This document shows positions 41,342 through 41,737 of a DNA stretch of 41,737 nt, piece after piece. Position numbers and translations under genes: made by a program. Position 1 is the first letter of the stretch. Each line of letters starts with the position of its first letter. Under the pieces are notes generated by a model. The model did no database searches. It was not told where the DNA came from and saw nothing but the letters and a program-made list of their open reading frames with translations. Source of the stretch: an uncultured Lachnospiraceae bacterium (GTDB lineage Bacteria; Bacillota; Clostridia; Lachnospirales; Lachnospiraceae); NCBI GenBank assembly GCA_949502235.1, contig CATBDC010000036.1:1-41737 (forward strand), written 5' to 3'.

Positions 41342-41737
41342 TTACCATATATAGCAAAGAACCTCTCCGCCTACGCCAAGCTTTCTTGCCTCTTTATCAG
41401 TAATCACGCCCTGGTTTGTTGAAATAATGGCTGTGCCGAGGCCTCCGAATACCTTCGGTACATCTGCACTGCCGGCATATACACGAAGACCCGGCTTTGA
41501 AATTCTCCTAAGTCCTGTGATAACCTTTTCATTTTTATCAACGCCATATTTTAATGTAATATGGATTGTCTTAAATACGCCATCCTCAATGAGGTCATAT
41601 TTCTCAATATATCCTTCATCTAACAGAATGTTTGCGATAGCAAGCTTCATTTTGGATGAAGGTACATCTACTGTATCATGTTTCGCAGTATTTGCATTAC
41701 GGATTCTTGTAAGCATATCTGCAATTGGATCACTCAT
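41342..41737 (-). CDS. rpsH: Ribosomal protein S8 (start at window edge)
   Basis: Encodes 131 residues from [16 protein letters not shown] to GGEVLCYIW, a complete S8 with conserved [13 protein letters not shown] and [12 protein letters not shown]. The ATG is the last three bases of the window, so its ribosome binding site is not visible; some relatives start two residues earlier (MTMSDP). S8 is a primary 16S rRNA binder and a known translational repressor of the spc operon in some bacteria. Confidence 0.96.
   Translation of the reverse strand: MSDPIADMLTRIRNANTAKHDTVDVPSSKMKLAIANILLDEGYIEKYDLIEDGVFKTIHITLKYGVDKNEKVITGLRRISKPGLRVYAGSADVPKVFGGLGTAIISTNQGVITDKEARKLGVGGEVLCYIW

Overview
The window looks like chromosomal DNA of an anaerobic, low-to-mid GC Gram-positive bacterium, most likely a Lachnospiraceae-type Clostridium. 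The signs are strong AGGAGG ribosome binding sites, a glycine-reductase-type selenoprotein, an [FeFe] hydrogenase, APC amino-acid transporters, an enlarged ribosomal protein L17, and a KOW-domain protein between map and infA in the ribosomal operon. The family placement is inference; no rRNA or tRNA gene is present to confirm it.

Region 1 (1-9.8 kb, all minus strand) is a catabolic cluster. In transcription order it encodes a DhnA-type class I aldolase, a zinc alcohol dehydrogenase, a SorC regulator, an APC permease, a RibF-like flavin enzyme, an aldehyde dehydrogenase, a GrdB-type selenoprotein and a GrdE-type proprotein. The selenoprotein gene is interrupted by an in-frame UGA that should be read as selenocysteine; its true extent is 1510-2847. 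The pair forms a substrate-specific component B of a glycine/sarcosine/betaine reductase-like enzyme, but components A and C are not here. The GrdE partner appears to lack the cysteine that becomes the pyruvoyl group. One possible logic is alcohol to aldehyde to carboxylate to reductive cleavage; the substrate is unknown.

Region 2 (9.9-16.8 kb) holds a YitT-family membrane protein divergent from a LysR regulator, a three-gene polar amino-acid ABC importer whose binding protein appears circularly permuted, then uppP, a Cof-type HAD phosphatase and an unrecognised protein in one operon. Region 3 (16.8-25.8 kb) has a secreted coiled-coil/3D-domain wall protein, a perfect 86-nt palindrome, a MacAB-like efflux operon with a small membrane protein, and a two-gene [FeFe] hydrogenase operon whose partner fuses a NuoF-type iron-sulfur domain to a GltD/NfnB-type flavoprotein.

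Region 4 (25.8-32.2 kb) is accessory: a HipB/HipA-like pair with a palindromic operator on its promoter, a stretch with a coding-like remnant, an APC transporter fused to RCK_C domains, glycerate kinase, a 72-bp repeat pair full of hairpins, and a plus-strand RibD_C reductase. Region 5 (32.2-41.7 kb, minus) is the end of the spc operon and the alpha operon: rpsH-rplF-rplR-rpsE-rpmD-rplO-secY-adk-map-KOW-infA-rpmJ-rpsM-rpsK-rpsD-rpoA-rplQ. A strong internal promoter precedes rpmJ and an unusual structured 0.2-kb spacer lies between rpmJ and rpsM.

A family of intergenic repeats built on GTTCAC/GTGAAC runs through the window (1-185, 7815, 14.4, 31.2-31.4, 32.76 and 35.82 kb), often abutting stop codons.
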